A stretch of 45,056 nt of DNA. It comes from JBBSMX01 sp038232935 (lineage in GTDB: Bacteria > Bacteroidota > Rhodothermia > Rhodothermales > JANQRZ01). Where the stretch lies: positions 1 through 45,056 of the forward strand of contig JBBSMX010000019.1 in NCBI GenBank assembly GCA_038232935.1. The letters run 5' to 3'. The notes under the pieces are model-generated. The model searched no databases. It worked only from the letters and a program-made list of their open reading frames with translations, and was not told where the DNA came from. The position numbers and the translations under genes were made by a program. This document shows positions 1 to 9,837 of the stretch, in pieces (within the stretch, counting starts at the first letter, position 1; each line of letters starts with the position of its first letter).

Positions 1-1
1 G

Positions 2-2047
<2,046 letters not shown>

Positions 2048-2051
2048 CCGC

Positions 2052-4070
2052 ATGAGCACGCTCGGCAGCGCCCCGGCCGTCGATCTCACGCGCGACGCGT
2101 GCAGCGATCCCGACGTGGCCGGGGGCAAGGAATGGCTCGTGACGAACGGCATCGGCGGATACGCGATGGGGACCGTCGCCGGGTTCCGCACGCGCCGGTA
2201 CCACGGCCTGCTCGTGGCCGCGCTCCACCCCCCCCTCGGGCGCACCCTGCTCGTGGCGAAGCTGGACGAGGAGGCGGTGTACGGCGACCACACCTTCGCC
2301 CTCGCCGCGAACCGCTGGGCAAGCGGGGCGATGGCCCCCGACGGCTACGTCCACCTCGACCGGTTCCACCTCGAAGGAACCACGCCGGTCTGGACGTTCG
2401 CGCTCGCCGACGCGCTTGTCGAGAAGCGCGTGTGGATGCGGCCGGGCGCGAACACGACCTACGTCCGCTACGACCTCGTCCGCGCGAGTGCCCCGCTCGG
2501 GCTCTCGCTCCGTGCGCTCGTGGGCTACCGCGACTACCACAGCCTGACGCACGCGGGCGACGAGCCTATGCGGGTCGAGCCGGTCGACCACGGCGTGCGG
2601 GTCGAGGCCTTCGACGGGGCGATGCCGTTCTTTCTTTTCAGCGACGGTGCGGTGACGTCGGCGCAAAACTGGTACCGCGACGTGTGGCTCGATGCCGAGG
2701 CGTACCGCGGGCTCGACGCCGCCGAGGACATGTTCCACGCGGTCACCTTCGAGGCGACGCTCGAAGAGGGCGGCTCGCTCACCGTCGTGGTCTCCACCGA
2801 CGCCGAGGCGCCGCGCGACGGCCACGCCGCTTATGCCGAGCGGCAGCGCCACGAAGTGCGCCTGTTGCGCGAGGCGACCATCGACGAGGAGTCCCCCGCG
2901 CTTCACCAGCTCGTGCTCGCCGCCGATCAGTTCGTCGTCCGCCGTCCGACGGACACCGACGCCGAGGGGAAAACGATCATCGCCGGCTACCCGTGGTTCG
3001 GCGATTGGGGACGGGACACGATGATCGCCCTTCCCGGCCTGTTGCTGACGACCGGCCGTCCGACCACTGCCGCCCGCGTCCTCCGCACGTTCGCCCGGTT
3101 CGTGGACCGCGGGATGATCCCGAACCGGTTCCCCGACGCGGGCGAAGAGCCCGAGTACAACACCGTCGACGCGACGCTCTGGTTCGTCGAGGCCATCCGC
3201 GCGACGGTCGAAGCGACGGACAACGTCGAAGACCCCGCTTGCGGGGAGGCGCTCCTGCGCGACCTCTTTCCGGTGTTGGAAGAGATCGTGGAGGGACACC
3301 ACCGCGGCACGCGCTACGGCATCCGCGTGGACCCGGCCGACGGCCTGCTCTGCGCTGGGGAGCCGGGCGTTCAACTGACGTGGATGGACGCGAAGGTGGG
3401 GGACTGGGTCGTGACGCCGCGCATCGGCAAGCCGGTGGAGGTGAACGCGCTCTGGTACAACGCCCTCCGCAGCCTCGCCGGTTTCGCTCGCCGGCTCGGC
3501 CTCGATCCCGCTCCCTACGACGAGGCCGCAGACCGAGCAGAGGCCCGCTTCGCCCGCTTCTGGAACGCCGAGCGCGACTATTGCTTCGACGTGATCGACG
3601 GGCCGGACGGCGACGACGCGGCGCTCCGGCCGAACCAGCTTTTCGCCGTCTCGCTCCACCACAGCCCGCTTGCGCCCGATCGGCAGCGCGCCGTCGTGGA
3701 CGCCTGCGCGCGGCACCTGCTGACGCCGCACGGCCTCCGCAGCCTCGCCCCCTTCGAACTCGGCTACACGGGTCACTACGGCGGTGACCAGCACAGCCGC
3801 GACGGGGCCTACCACCAAGGCACCGTGTGGGGCTGGCTCATCGGGCCGTTCGTGACCGCGCACCTGCGGGTCTACGGCGACGGAGCGCGCGCCCGCTCGT
3901 TCCTGCTCCCGCTCCTCCGCGACTTCCGCGACCACGGGCTCGGCAGCGTCAGCGAGATCTACGACGGCGACGCCCCGTTCACCCCGCGCGGGTGTCCGGC
4001 TCAGGCGTGGAGCGTGGCCGAAGTGCTGCACGCTTGGACGCTATCGGGTCAGGTCGTACGTGATCGGTGA
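2052..4070 (+). CDS. Amylo-alpha-1,6-glucosidase (glycogen debranching enzyme, GH133-like)
   Basis: This 672-residue protein has the two-part layout of bacterial and archaeal debranching enzymes. The N-terminal domain opens with KEWLVTNGIGGYAMGT and RRYHGLLVAA. The C-terminal (alpha/alpha)6 barrel contains YPWFGDWGRDTMIALPGL, YNTVDATLWFVEA, LTWMDAKVGDWVVTPR and YHQGTVWGWLIGPF. These are the conserved substrate-site blocks of the family, which removes alpha-1,6 branches from glycogen-like glucans, normally in the cytoplasm. No signal peptide is present, in line with that location. The ATG lies 4 bp after the preceding glucosidase stop, so the two are probably co-transcribed. The gene ends 38 bp before a convergent gene. 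Length is normal for the family. Confidence 0.92.
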   Translation: MSTLGSAPAVDLTRDACSDPDVAGGKEWLVTNGIGGYAMGTVAGFRTRRYHGLLVAALHPPLGRTLLVAKLDEEAVYGDHTFALAANRWASGAMAPDGYVHLDRFHLEGTTPVWTFALADALVEKRVWMRPGANTTYVRYDLVRASAPLGLSLRALVGYRDYHSLTHAGDEPMRVEPVDHGVRVEAFDGAMPFFLFSDGAVTSAQNWYRDVWLDAEAYRGLDAAEDMFHAVTFEATLEEGGSLTVVVSTDAEAPRDGHAAYAERQRHEVRLLREATIDEESPALHQLVLAADQFVVRRPTDTDAEGKTIIAGYPWFGDWGRDTMIALPGLLLTTGRPTTAARVLRTFARFVDRGMIPNRFPDAGEEPEYNTVDATLWFVEAIRATVEATDNVEDPACGEALLRDLFPVLEEIVEGHHRGTRYGIRVDPADGLLCAGEPGVQLTWMDAKVGDWVVTPRIGKPVEVNALWYNALRSLAGFARRLGLDPAPYDEAADRAEARFARFWNAERDYCFDVIDGPDGDDAALRPNQLFAVSLHHSPLAPDRQRAVVDACARHLLTPHGLRSLAPFELGYTGHYGGDQHSRDGAYHQGTVWGWLIGPFVTAHLRVYGDGARARSFLLPLLRDFRDHGLGSVSEIYDGDAPFTPRGCPAQAWSVAEVLHAWTLSGQVVRDR

Positions 4071-4107
4071 CGAGCATTCGGAACGCCGTCGGCCGGCGCA
4101 CGGGGGC

Positions 4108-4989
4108 TTACTGTCCGGGGCTCCACGAGATACCTGCACCCACGTTGACCGTCGTCGCGGAGAAAGATTCCGGGTCAGCGTCGTTGCTGAGTGAGGCGAA
4201 CAAGAGAGAGATACCGCCACTTAGCGCAAGGGAGGGGTTGAAGAAGTAGAGTATCCCGCCCTCGATCTCGCCGCCGGGGCCGTTGAAGTCCACCGAGAGG
4301 CCCCCCTCCATATAGCTGATGGTCTGGAAGGCCGCGCCCCCGCCGAGGTATGGGACGAAGGCACGCTGCCCCCCCCCGATGTGATAGCGGCCCCCGAGCG
4401 TGGCGATGCCACTAGTGAAGCTGCCGACGAGGTTAGAGCCACTGAGCGCCGCACCGCCGAGGCGGAGCACGACGGCAACCTGTGGCGTGACGCCGTAGCC
4501 AAGCACAAGGTCAGCACCGCCACCGCTGAGGTCGGTACCCTCGTCGGAGTAGCCTGTCCCTATCGCGCTCAGCGAGCCCATGAACCCTTTGGTGCGTGAG
4601 ACGGGCTGGGGTGCCTGAGCGGTGATCGGATCGGCGGGCGGAGGAATGGGTCGGTTCATCTCCCGCACCAGATCGACGAAAGGTGGTGGGTCGATGGCGG
4701 GGTCGGGCTGGTAATCCGGGGCGATCTCCAGCAGCGAGCGGACGGCGGCGCGGGCCTCCTCTTCGCGGTCCTTGCCGATGTAGCTCAGGCCGAGAAGGCG
4801 ATAAGCGCGCCTGCGTTCTTCGGACGAGAAGGCGTTCCGGTCGAGGCAGTCGCTGAGCCGCTCGATGACGTCGTCGAAGTATCCGGCGCGGTATTGCTCG
4901 TCGGCGTCGGCGAGGGCGGTGTCGCAGCGCTGAGCGGCGGCGGGGAGGGCGAACGAGGCCAGGAGGGCGAGCAGGAGAACGCGGCGCAT
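4108..4989 (-). CDS. Secreted TPR-like plus outer-membrane beta-barrel protein
   Basis: The 293-residue product starts with a clear signal peptide (MRRVLLLALLASFALPAAAQ). Residues of roughly 25-105 are helical and repeat-like (ADADEQYRAGYFDDVIERL, then RRAYRLLGLSYIGKDREEEA), resembling TPR units. After a proline-rich linker (RPIPPPADPITAQAPQP), residues 130-293 consist of alternating Gly/aromatic strands ending near a C-terminal barrel strand, typical of small outer-membrane barrels. It starts 24 bp after the stop of the upstream kinase gene on the same strand, so the kinase and barrel probably form a two-gene operon. No Shine-Dalgarno is visible. I do not recognise a specific family; a role in envelope sensing or scaffolding with the kinase is inference from position only. 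Confidence 0.75.
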   Translation of the reverse strand: MRRVLLLALLASFALPAAAQRCDTALADADEQYRAGYFDDVIERLSDCLDRNAFSSEERRRAYRLLGLSYIGKDREEEARAAVRSLLEIAPDYQPDPAIDPPPFVDLVREMNRPIPPPADPITAQAPQPVSRTKGFMGSLSAIGTGYSDEGTDLSGGGADLVLGYGVTPQVAVVLRLGGAALSGSNLVGSFTSGIATLGGRYHIGGGQRAFVPYLGGGAAFQTISYMEGGLSVDFNGPGGEIEGGILYFFNPSLALSGGISLLFASLSNDADPESFSATTVNVGAGISWSPGQ

Positions 4990-5013
4990 ACGAGTCGGGA
5001 GGAAGGAGAGCGG

Positions 5014-7200
5014 CTAGCTCTCAGGGGTGAGCGTGAAGGCGAGGCGGTCGGGGGCGTTTCCGGCCTCGATGGTGACGGAGCGGGAGGCCGGGCGATAGCC
5101 GTCGCGGCGGACCTCGACGGTGTGGCGGCCCGGCGGGATCGTGATCGTGGCCGGCGTGTACCGGCCCATGCGCTCCCCGTCCAACCGGATCTCGGCGTTG
5201 ATGGGGTCCGAGACGACGGTGACCCGAGCCGGGGTGGCGAACTCGATGAAGACCTCGGCCGTCTGCCCGCCCTCCACCCGGACGGTCCGCTCCTGCGAGC
5301 CGAAGGTAGGGTGCGTCACGCGGACGCGGTGCGTGCCGGGGGCGACCTCAGCGAAGACGGGCGCATTCGCCCCGCTGGCGCGACGCTGTCCGTCCACGAA
5401 CACGTCGCCGAACGGGCGGACGAGCACGCGGAGGGTGCCGGTGGCCGGCGGCGGCGTCTCGGTGGGCGCGGCGTTCTCCGGAACGGGTTCCGGCAGCCGA
5501 GTCCCGGCCGGTGGATCCTGCGCGGCCGGCTCGGAAAGGCCGACCGTGGCGATGGCGGTCCGGGCCAGCGTGCGCTCGTCGTCCGCCACGCCCGGATGCC
5601 GGTCTGCTACGGCGATGGCCTGCTGGAAGTGCGCGCGTGCCTCATTCCGGTTGCCTCGCTGCCCCGCCTGCCGCCCCAACTCGTAACTCCGGCTCGCGAT
5701 GCGCTGAACGACAGCCCGCGCGTCGGCATAGTCCGGGGAAGCGGCGAGGGCGCGTTCGGCGAAGGAGAGCGCGTTGGAGTCCTCCGGCGTCGTGAGGTGT
5801 CCCGCGCGGAGGAGCGTCGAGGCCGTCGCGACCCACGCCGCTACCTCCTCGGATGAGGCGAGGGCCGTACTCGGCGCGCTCGGCACGTCGGACGAAAGCG
5901 GGAGGAGCGACCCGGCGTCCGCAGCCTCCGCTACCTCGGACCCCTCTCCGTCGAGAGGCGAAGGGCCGGGCGTAAAGGCCCAGACGCCCACGGCCAGGGT
6001 GAGAACCACGCCGAGTACCCCGAGCGCAGCGCGCGGCACCCGGCGGCCTCTTGGCGTCGCCGCCTCGGCCATCCCGGTCGCCGAGGCGGGTGGGATGGGA
6101 ACCCGGGGACCGAACGCCGACGGGGAGAGGGCGACCGTGGGCGCTGCGGACGCATCGGCAGCGGATCGAGAAGGACGAGGGGGCGCGGGCCGGCGAGCTT
6201 CAGGTCTCGAAGGGTTGACCGCCGCCGGCTCGCCACGAGGCAAGGCAACGGTCGGAGTGAGATCGGAGGCGTACTTCGGTTCACCCGATCCACCCTCGTC
6301 TCTGTCTGCCTCGTCATCGGTCGACGGCAGGACCAAAACCGGGATCGGCGCTCCGATAGTCTCGGCCAGCGTAGTGGGAGAGAGGGGGGGGAGGTCGAGG
6401 GTATCCAGCGCTTCGCGGAACGCGGCGGCAGAGGAGAACCGGTCGTCGGGGTTCTTCGCCAGCGCCCGTAGGATGACCGCTTCGAGCGCCTCCGGCAGCG
6501 CCGATGCGAACTGGCGGGGCGGCGGCGGCGCTTGCAGCACGTGCGCCTGCATCACCTCGAAGAAGCTCTCGCTCTGGAACGGGACGCGCCCCGTCAGCAA
6601 CTCGTAGAGCAGCACGCCGAGCGCGTACACGTCGGCCCGCGCGTCCACATCTTCGGCCCGGATCTGCTCGGGCGCCATGTACGCCGCCGTCCCGATGGTG
6701 TGTTGCGTCTGCGTCAGGCGGCTGGAGCCGAGGAGGCGGGCGATCCCGAAGTCCATCACCTTCACCGTCCCGTTCGGCAGCCGCATCAGGTTGGCGGGCT
6801 TGATGTCGCGGTGGATGATGTCGTGGCGGTGGGCGTGCTCCAGCCCGTTAAGCGCCTGTGCGAAAAGGGGGAGCGCCTCGGCCGGGTCCAGACGCTTCCG
6901 GCGGCGGAGGATCGACTCGAACGTCTCGCCCTCGCAGAACTCCATCACCATGTAGAAGTCGTCGCCGGAGCGGACTAGGGTGTAGAGTGTGGCGATGTTC
7001 GGGTGGAGGAGGCGGGCGAGGGTGCGGGCCTCCATCCGGAACCGCTCGACGGAGCGCGGCTGTGCGGCGGCGTCGGCGCGGAGTGCTTTGATGGCGACGG
7101 GCCGGTCGAGCATGAGGTCGAGCGCGCGGTAGACCGAGCCCATCCCGCCGCTCCCCAGCAGGGCCTCGATGCGGTAGTTGCCGATGACGCGACCGATCAT
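5014..7200 (-). CDS. Membrane-anchored Ser/Thr protein kinase with C-terminal PEGA domains
   Basis: The N-terminal 270 residues form a complete Hanks-type kinase: glycine loop GSGGMGSVY at 16-24, the VAIK lysine at 38, HRDIKPAN with catalytic Asp132, DFG at 150-152, and AYMAPEQI. All key residues are present, so it should be active. A low-complexity Pro/Ala/Ser linker leads to one transmembrane helix at about residues 388-410 (RAALGVLGVVLTLAVGVWAF). The outside part has a short helical region and two PEGA-type beta domains near the C-terminus (VFVDGQRRASG and AEIRLDGERMGRYTPATI). The layout is cytoplasmic kinase, one membrane pass and a surface-sensing exterior. The likely partner is the barrel protein encoded 24 bp downstream. 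Ligand and targets are unknown. Confidence 0.93.
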   Translation of the reverse strand: MIGRVIGNYRIEALLGSGGMGSVYRALDLMLDRPVAIKALRADAAAQPRSVERFRMEARTLARLLHPNIATLYTLVRSGDDFYMVMEFCEGETFESILRRRKRLDPAEALPLFAQALNGLEHAHRHDIIHRDIKPANLMRLPNGTVKVMDFGIARLLGSSRLTQTQHTIGTAAYMAPEQIRAEDVDARADVYALGVLLYELLTGRVPFQSESFFEVMQAHVLQAPPPPRQFASALPEALEAVILRALAKNPDDRFSSAAAFREALDTLDLPPLSPTTLAETIGAPIPVLVLPSTDDEADRDEGGSGEPKYASDLTPTVALPRGEPAAVNPSRPEARRPAPPRPSRSAADASAAPTVALSPSAFGPRVPIPPASATGMAEAATPRGRRVPRAALGVLGVVLTLAVGVWAFTPGPSPLDGEGSEVAEAADAGSLLPLSSDVPSAPSTALASSEEVAAWVATASTLLRAGHLTTPEDSNALSFAERALAASPDYADARAVVQRIASRSYELGRQAGQRGNRNEARAHFQQAIAVADRHPGVADDERTLARTAIATVGLSEPAAQDPPAGTRLPEPVPENAAPTETPPPATGTLRVLVRPFGDVFVDGQRRASGANAPVFAEVAPGTHRVRVTHPTFGSQERTVRVEGGQTAEVFIEFATPARVTVVSDPINAEIRLDGERMGRYTPATITIPPGRHTVEVRRDGYRPASRSVTIEAGNAPDRLAFTLTPES

Positions 7201-7551
7201 GGCAGGGCAGGGGTTGCGTGGCGCGTGTGCGCGGCGCTAGGAGTCGCCGTCGAAAGCTCTGCGAGAGGATCGCTTCCGGCGCTCACACGGCTGGCGCTGC
7301 CTCCTCGCTCGCCCGCTAGGACGACGACATTCCTGGCGTCTCCGGAGATGACGCGGTCAACTCTTTGTCGGTAGTCGTCACTCAACACGTCGGTCCGTAC
7401 TGTTGCGCTTTAGCCACGCCGAAAGGCGAAGCCGATCGCGGGCAAAGTAGGCGCAGGGGGCGAGGAAGGCAAGGCCGGGAGGCTCAGCCGTGGCCCGCGA
7501 GATCGTGTCGTTTCCGGCTCGCCGCCCCAACGTTTCCAACGGGCTACCACG
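7201..7551. other. Intergenic region upstream of the kinase gene
   Basis: About 350 bases between the kinase start and the hairpin at 7552. It must hold the kinase promoter on the minus strand, but I cannot point to a convincing -35/-10 pair. Short open frames cross it on both strands, without recognisable motifs or start signals. I see no RNA gene. Confidence 0.4.
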
Positions 7552-7582
7552 GTCGGCAGTGACCGATGTGCGGTCTGCCGAC
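7552..7582 (-). terminator. Strong hairpin after the small membrane protein gene
   Basis: Arms GTCGGCA (7552-7558) and TGCCGAC (7576-7582) enclose a second perfect stem, GACCG (7561-7565) with CGGTC (7571-7575), around a 5-base loop. A 2-base bulge separates the stems. It lies 12 bases beyond the stop of the minus-strand small protein gene, where a terminator would be expected. No T-tract follows on either strand, so it may act as a Rho-assisted or RNA-stabilising hairpin and not as a classical intrinsic terminator. Confidence 0.5.
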
Positions 7583-7594
7583 TGGGCTCCCAGC

Positions 7595-7756
7595 CTAGAA
7601 CCCGAAGACGTCGGGGCGGTGCTCCTGTCCGGCCGGGTGGTCCTCGACGTATTCCGTGACGTACTGCTCGTAAAAGCGGAAGAGCCCGTAGGCAAGGGCA
7701 ACCAGGAGGGCGAGAAATACGAGGAACCTCCCGCCGCTAACGACGATGCGAGGCAT
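7595..7756 (-). CDS. Small single-pass membrane protein (53 aa)
   Basis: The product has a hydrophobic helix at residues 8-25 (GRFLVFLALLVALAYGLF) followed by an acidic, aromatic tail (YEQYVTEYVEDH, ending DVFGF). I chose the ATG at 7756; a TTG 30 bases further upstream (7786) would add ten residues. The hydrophobic segment with positive residues before it and an acidic tail looks like a real inner-membrane protein, and a strong hairpin follows the stop. There is no clear Shine-Dalgarno and I do not recognise a family. It is separated from the kinase by about 400 bases and probably transcribed alone. Confidence 0.5.
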   Translation of the reverse strand: MPRIVVSGGRFLVFLALLVALAYGLFRFYEQYVTEYVEDHPAGQEHRPDVFGF

Positions 7757-7779
7757 AGGGGTACCCAGCAGGGCGAATC

Positions 7780-7808
7780 TTAACAATCAACTAGGCCCAA
7801 TGTAATGC
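7780..7808 (+). promoter_or_regulatory. Candidate promoter pointing away from the small membrane gene
   Basis: TTAACA (7780-7785), a 17-base spacer and TAATGC (7803-7808) resemble a sigma-70-type -35/-10 pair. No gene follows on the plus strand before the perfect hairpin at 7965-7999, so if real it would drive a short non-coding transcript. Prediction only. Confidence 0.3.
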
Positions 7809-7814
7809 GCTCCT

Positions 7815-7999
7815 CAGCGCATCCCAATCCTGCCGCTCCTCAGTATCTGATACTCCTCTCCTCCATCCCAAGTCGGACCGCTCGTCGATCCGCACGGCTC
7901 GGAGGGGGAGCGCGCTAGCCTGCTCGGTGGCTCACAACAGCAATGTGCCATAGCCGTACCAGCCAAGGAGCCCACCGACACCCTGTCGGTGGGCTCCTT
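7815..7999 (+). ncRNA. Possible small RNA (about 185 nt) between a promoter-like and a terminator-like signal
   Basis: The interval lies between a promoter-like pair (7780-7808) and a perfect 16-bp hairpin ending at 7999, with no coding frame on the plus strand that looks real. It contains a short perfect inverted repeat, AGTATC-T-GATACT (about 7847-7859), followed by a C/T-rich run that could pair with ribosome binding sites. It matches no RNA family I know; it does not look like tmRNA, RNase P or SRP RNA. This is a weak prediction. Confidence 0.22.
7965..7999 (+). terminator. Perfect 16-bp hairpin, terminator-like
   Basis: Arm 7965-7980 (AAGGAGCCCACCGACA) is an exact reverse complement of 7984-7999, with a 3-base CCC loop. 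The A-rich start and T-rich end of the arms are typical of intrinsic terminators, although only a weak T-run (CGTATT) follows. It is orphaned: no protein-coding gene ends nearby on either strand. Confidence 0.6.
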
Positions 8000-8457
8000 C
8001 GTATTCCTCAGCCGAAGAGACCGCGTACGGCTCCGACGACCTCCACGCTTGGGTAATGTTAGTGAACCCGGGAGAGCGGGAGGGGCAGCGAACCGAATTC
8101 TTCCGCCACGCGGGGAACAGGAATCTCTTACCCCAACCGGTTCCATACGTTTCACTGAAGGGTTAGGCGATCCGCCCCTTTTCAAAGTGGTGGACTCTAT
8201 TAAAGAAGCGTGGGGGATTCCCTCAGCCCGACTGCTCGACGGGTCGTTCCCGTAGTGTCATTGCGGGGTATCGTTGGGGAGTGCTGGCAAGGACCCCGAG
8301 GCTAGCCACCCCAGCGCAGCGACGATGTCGGAGAACAGTTCGATCTCTCGTCCGGATCTCTTCTTGCTTAGGGTGGCGAGCAAGAGCCCACTCATATACA
8401 CTTCGGGTTCCGAATAGACAGCGGCCGTGCGCCCCGCCCCGATCCGATCACGCAGTG
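8000..8457. other. Gene-free stretch left of the IS481 element
   Basis: About 460 bases without a convincing gene. An open frame from 7989 to 8255 on the plus strand starts inside the hairpin, has no ribosome binding site and no recognisable motif. A small inverted repeat, ACGGG-tcgtt-CCCGT, lies near 8240. I see no tRNA-like T-loop or anticodon arm. Confidence 0.4.
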
Positions 8458-8667
8458 CTAGATGTACGGTCCCAGAGTGTCATGGGCAGGATCTCGGACG
8501 AAGCGCTCGGGCGACTTCTGCCACTCGGCGCACACGAACTCGTACGGCGTCACCCCCCGGAGCGTCTTCAACCGCTTCGCGTGGTTGTACGCTAGGAGGA
8601 AGCTCGACAAGTGCTCGCGCAACTCGGCGTGGCTCCCGTAGTGGTACCGCTTCACTGTGGCCTCCTT

Positions 8668-8689
8668 CCACCCCACCGAGGTGGGGTGG
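8668..8689. repeat. 22-bp perfect palindrome inserted in the transposase
   Basis: Arms CCACCCCACC and GGTGGGGTGG flank a 2-base GA centre. It replaces about three bases of the expected transposase sequence between the NRT and KEA motifs, causing a frameshift. It shares the design CCCCRCC-NN-GGYGGGG with the palindrome at 8720, so both may belong to one family of mobile micro-palindromes. Confidence 0.7.
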
Positions 8690-8719
8690 CGTCCGGCTCA
8701 TCCGCTCGACCTGCCCGTT

Positions 8720-8740
8720 CCCCGCCTGGGCGGGGCAGGC
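8720..8740. repeat. 21-bp palindromic insertion, in frame, in the transposase
   Basis: The core is CCCCGCC-TG-GGCGGGG (8720-8735), followed by CAGGC. On the minus strand it encodes ACPAQAG, inserted between HPWT and NGQVER, two motifs that are normally adjacent in IS481 transposases. It is exactly seven codons, so the frame is kept. Confidence 0.65.
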
Positions 8741-9505
8741 TGTCCACGGGTGGTTCAGCTTCGTGAGCCGGTGCTCTATCCCGTGCGCCCCGCACACTCG
8801 GTCGAAGAGGTGCCGGAACGCGTACCGGTCCTGCGCACGGTGGGTGAACTGGATGCCGTTATCTGTCAGCACGGTGTGGAGCTCGTACGGGAACGCCTCA
8901 ATGACAGCGCGGAGGAAGCCGACGGCTGTAGCTCGCTTCGCCCGCTCGTGGAGCTCGGCGTAGACCACCTTCGAGGTGCGGTCGATGGCGACGAAGAGGT
9001 AGAGCTTGCCCTCCTCGGTACGGACCTCGGCGATGTCGAGGTGGACGTAGCCGAAGGGGTACTTCTTGAACCGCTTCTTCGGCTGAGCCTCCCCCTTCAG
9101 CTCCGGTAACCGGCTGATCCCGTGGCGCTGGAGGCACCGGTGGAGCGAGGAGCGCGTGAGGTGCGGGATGGTCGGCTGGAGCGCGTAGAGGCAGTCGTCG
9201 AGGGGGAGGAGCGTGTGGCGGCGGAAGGCGACGATGGTCGCTTCCTCCTCCGGCGTCAGTACAGTCGAGCGCGGTGACTTCGGACCCATCGAAGTGTCCT
9301 CGACGGTCTGGCGCTTGCGCCACTTGGCGACGGTCTTCCGGTTGATCCCGTGGCGCTCGGCGAGAGCACTCATGGTCTGCTGGCTCCTTTGGATGGAGCG
9401 GCGGACGGCCTGCGTCGTGCGGGCGCTGCCATGAAGAACTTGTCCCCTAGGTCTTGGAGAGTAAAGTGGTCGCAAGGTAGACCACGACACTCTGGGACTA
9501 AACAC

Positions 9506-9724
9506 CTAAGCGGTCGATCCCACCATCGTCCAGCGGTTCCCAGCCATGCCGACAACACCACGACGATACAGTAATGCTCCGTCGCTTTTGCTGCCTCCCC
9601 TCGCCCCGCATCCCCTCGCCCCCACCGGCTAGTTAATCGAGGGGGCGCCACTCGCCGTGGCGACACGTTGATTACGGTGTGAGCGTCCTTTCGTGTGTGG
9701 GACTCTGAAATCTGCGGTGGATGC
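9506..9724. other. Spacer between the IS481 element and the first locus promoter
   Basis: No convincing gene is seen. A small hairpin-forming GCCAC-tcgcc-GTGGC sits near 9650-9665. The region ends at the promoter starting at 9725. Confidence 0.4.
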
Positions 9725-9753
9725 TTGACGGAGAGGGAGGGATGTGTTAAGAT
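9725..9753 (+). promoter_or_regulatory. Promoter of the NHL-PhyH-isomerase-lacI operon
   Basis: TTGACG (9725-9730), exactly 17 bases, then TAAGAT (9748-9753) gives a close match to the sigma-70 consensus. The stretch TAAGATTG is also one base from the Bacteroidetes-type TAnnTTTG element. The expected start of transcription (about 9760) lies just before the palindromic operator, an arrangement typical of repression. Confidence 0.7.
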
Positions 9754-9763
9754 TGAAAGAGAA

Positions 9764-9781
9764 TGCGCAAACGTTTGTGCA
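9764..9781. promoter_or_regulatory. LacI-type operator O1
   Basis: TGCGCAAACGTTTGTGCA is an almost perfect palindrome centred on CG, the form recognised by LacI/PurR-family regulators. It starts 10 bases after the -10 box. The lacI-family gene at 12266-13315 lies in the operon it would control, so autoregulation is likely. An ATG inside the site (9763) must not be mistaken for a gene start. Confidence 0.8.
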
Positions 9782-9837
9782 AGAGGCAATCACCCGCCTC
9801 CGCTGCCCCCAACCCCGCACTCGGTGGAGCCGTGAAC

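Larger units (their letters stand above)
8458..9448 (-). pseudogene. IS481-family transposase, frameshifted and probably start-less
   Basis: The protein starts with an HTH region (SALAERHGINRKTVAKWRKR), followed by a DDE integrase core: YVHLDIAEV (first Asp), HTVLTDNGIQF (second Asp) and NGQVERM (Glu). Two lesions break it. A 22-bp perfect palindrome at 8668-8689 shifts the frame, so the C-terminal 70 residues (HAELREHLSSFLLAYNHAKR...) are read in another frame. A 21-bp palindromic insertion at 8720-8740 adds seven in-frame codons just before the catalytic Glu block. The usual ATG before GQVLHGSART appears changed to AGG at 9446-9448; this rests on my memory of family members. The stop codon overlaps the element boundary. 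Probably inactive. Confidence 0.82.
8462..9505 (-). mobile_element. IS481-family insertion sequence, about 1.04 kb
   Basis: Terminal inverted repeats of 24 bp lie at 8462-8485 and 9482-9505, matching at 19 of 24 positions and sharing the core GTCCCAGAGTGTC. The flanks are CTAG (8458-8461) on the left and CTAA (9506-9509) on the right. IS481 is known to target and duplicate CTAG, so this looks like a target duplication with one later base change. Length is normal for the family. The single transposase gene inside is broken, so the copy can move only if a functional transposase exists elsewhere. Confidence 0.8.

Noticed and set aside
4071..4107. Inverted repeat CGCCG-tcggc-CGGCG between convergent genes as a bidirectional terminator
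   Set aside because: Stem of only five pairs and no T-run on either side.
7197..7388. 63-codon minus-strand open frame directly before the kinase gene
   Set aside because: It overlaps the kinase start codon and lacks a convincing start or motif; could be leader sequence only.
7989..8255. 88-codon plus-strand open frame after the perfect hairpin
   Set aside because: Starts inside the hairpin arm, lacks a ribosome binding site, and shows no family features.
7800..8457. tRNA gene or attachment site in the gene-free region
   Set aside because: No T-loop (GGTTCRA), anticodon arm or acceptor stem could be assembled, and no integrase is nearby.
8428..9109. Plus-strand open frames across the IS481 element
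   Set aside because: They are reverse readings of the transposase, whose minus-strand motifs are clear.
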